From NCBI GenBank assembly GCA_016789205.1, contig JAEURF010000106.1, positions 1-6,239 on the forward strand: a stretch of DNA of 6,239 bases, read 5' to 3'. This document shows positions 5,736-6,239 of this stretch, one piece after another. The DNA is from Anaerolineales bacterium (GTDB taxonomy: Bacteria; Chloroflexota; Anaerolineae; Anaerolineales; Villigracilaceae). Under the pieces are notes generated by a model, which saw only the letters and a program-made list of their open reading frames with translations, made no database searches and was not told the DNA's origin. Position numbers and translations under genes: made by a program. The first letter of the stretch is position 1; each line of letters starts with the position of its first letter.

Positions 5736-5783
5736 GCTTGAGCAGATAAAGACCTTTAAGACTAATTCAACTAATCAGACTGT

Positions 5784-6239
5784 TTAGACTTCCTTCTCTT
5801 CGTCTAAATCCTCTTCACTGACTAAGACAACACGCTCTTTGCCGCCGCCTTGAGAGGGTCCGACAACACCCATTTTTTCTAACTCGTCGAGCAAGCGTGC
5901 CGCGCGTGGATACCCAATTCGTAAACGACGTTGTAATAATGAAGCCGAAGCACGTTGACCTTGACGAACAATTGAGATGGCTTGTTCAATCAAACCATCG
6001 TCTTCGTTTTCATCTGGTTCTTGTAAAAGTTTTTCCCACGGCGGAACTTTTTCAGCTGGGGCATCACTGTTCTTACGCCAGTGGTCAATGACTCTTTCAA
6101 TTTCCATATCCGTAATTAACACACCTTGCGCGCGGACTGGGTTGCCAACTTCAGGATTCAAGAAAAGCATATCGCCGCGCCCCAATAAAGATTCTGCGCC
6201 GGTGTAATCTAAAATCACGCGGCTATCTGTACCAGAGGC
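5784..6239 (-). CDS. ftsK: DNA translocase FtsK, C-terminal part (cut by window edge)
   Basis: The frame is open to the right edge, showing the last 151 residues of FtsK/SpoIIIE, the septal motor that pumps chromosomal DNA during division. The fragment begins ASGTDSRVILDYTGAES, followed by LLGRGDMLFL (18-27), the end of the RecA-like motor domain. After an acidic linker comes the gamma winged-helix domain (about 82-141), with SLLQRRLRIGYPRAARLLDE and MGVVGP, which in the family reads polar KOPS/SRS sites and, in E. coli, contacts XerD. The protein closes with an acidic tail (SEEDLDEEKEV). A GTG at 6218 could look like a start, but the family sequence continues upstream of it (SGTDSR), so the gene begins outside the window. 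It is the first in a run of minus-strand genes. Confidence 0.97.
   Translation of the reverse strand, partial: ASGTDSRVILDYTGAESLLGRGDMLFLNPEVGNPVRAQGVLITDMEIERVIDHWRKNSDAPAEKVPPWEKLLQEPDENEDDGLIEQAISIVRQGQRASASLLQRRLRIGYPRAARLLDELEKMGVVGPSQGGGKERVVLVSEEDLDEEKEV

Larger units (their letters stand above)
5654..5783. other. Spacer between ftsK and the phosphatidyltransferase gene
   Basis: This 130-base gap holds no convincing gene. From right to left on the minus strand it contains a degenerate 9-base tandem (ACT at 5761, 5770, 5779 and 5788), the GC-rich hairpin, and the CACAGAG pair. No clear promoter hexamers or T-tailed terminator are visible, so whether ftsK is transcribed together with the downstream lipid genes stays open. 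Confidence 0.6.

Noticed and set aside
6216..6218. GTG as the start of a 144-residue protein
   Set aside because: The upstream residues SGTDSR continue the FtsK family sequence to the window edge, so the GTG is an internal valine codon.

Overview
This window looks like ordinary chromosomal DNA from a bacterium of moderate, AT-leaning base composition. The best guess for the organism is the phylum Chloroflexota (Anaerolineae-like). This rests on the overall look of the proteins: an HNH protein of a familiar Chloroflexota/cyanobacterial type, an FtsK tail, a divergent Lgt, an ABC-2 permease fused to a SpoIIM-like domain, and TTG starts. It is an inference, not proven by any marker gene. There is no rRNA, tRNA, CRISPR array, transposase, integrase or phage gene.

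Layout from left to right. (1) Positions 1-329, minus strand: the N-terminal third of a TIGR01777-type NAD(P)-binding epimerase, cut by the window edge. (2) Positions 330-408: a 79-bp divergent intergenic region with a perfect TATAAT box inside an inverted repeat. (3) Positions 409-912, plus strand: a small zinc-binding HNH endonuclease-like protein. (4) Positions 925-977: a compound palindromic repeat of two inverted hairpin units between convergent genes; it also supplies a terminator for the HNH gene. (5) Positions 977-1732, minus: a short RNase Z-like metallo-beta-lactamase-fold hydrolase. (6) Positions 1771-1801: a strong intrinsic terminator for the minus-strand genes to its right. (7) Positions 1805-4172, minus: an ABC exporter pair of an ATPase and an overlapping permease whose C-terminal half is a SpoIIM-like membrane domain. 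(8) Positions 4251-5653, minus: lgt (prolipoprotein diacylglyceryl transferase) and a CDP-alcohol phosphatidyltransferase, overlapping by four bases, both starting with TTG. (9) Positions 5654-5783: a spacer built of short repeats. (10) Positions 5784-6239, minus: the C-terminus of FtsK, running off the right edge.

How the genes may work together: everything from ftsK to the permease is on the minus strand with short gaps or overlaps and ends at one strong terminator, so the last four genes at least could be one envelope-related transcription unit. The phosphatidyltransferase makes a phospholipid head-group product, Lgt uses phosphatidylglycerol to lipidate lipoproteins, and the ABC/SpoIIM pair is a membrane exporter of unknown substrate. 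The link between lipid genes and exporter is inferred only from gene order.

The points most worth a second look are the ABC-2/SpoIIM fusion, the compound palindromic repeat with a compensated base-pair change, the near-identical 19-base direct repeats bracketing the phosphatidyltransferase gene, and the inverted repeat that straddles the HNH gene's -10 box. I did not find convincing evidence for a wholly new defence or mobile system.
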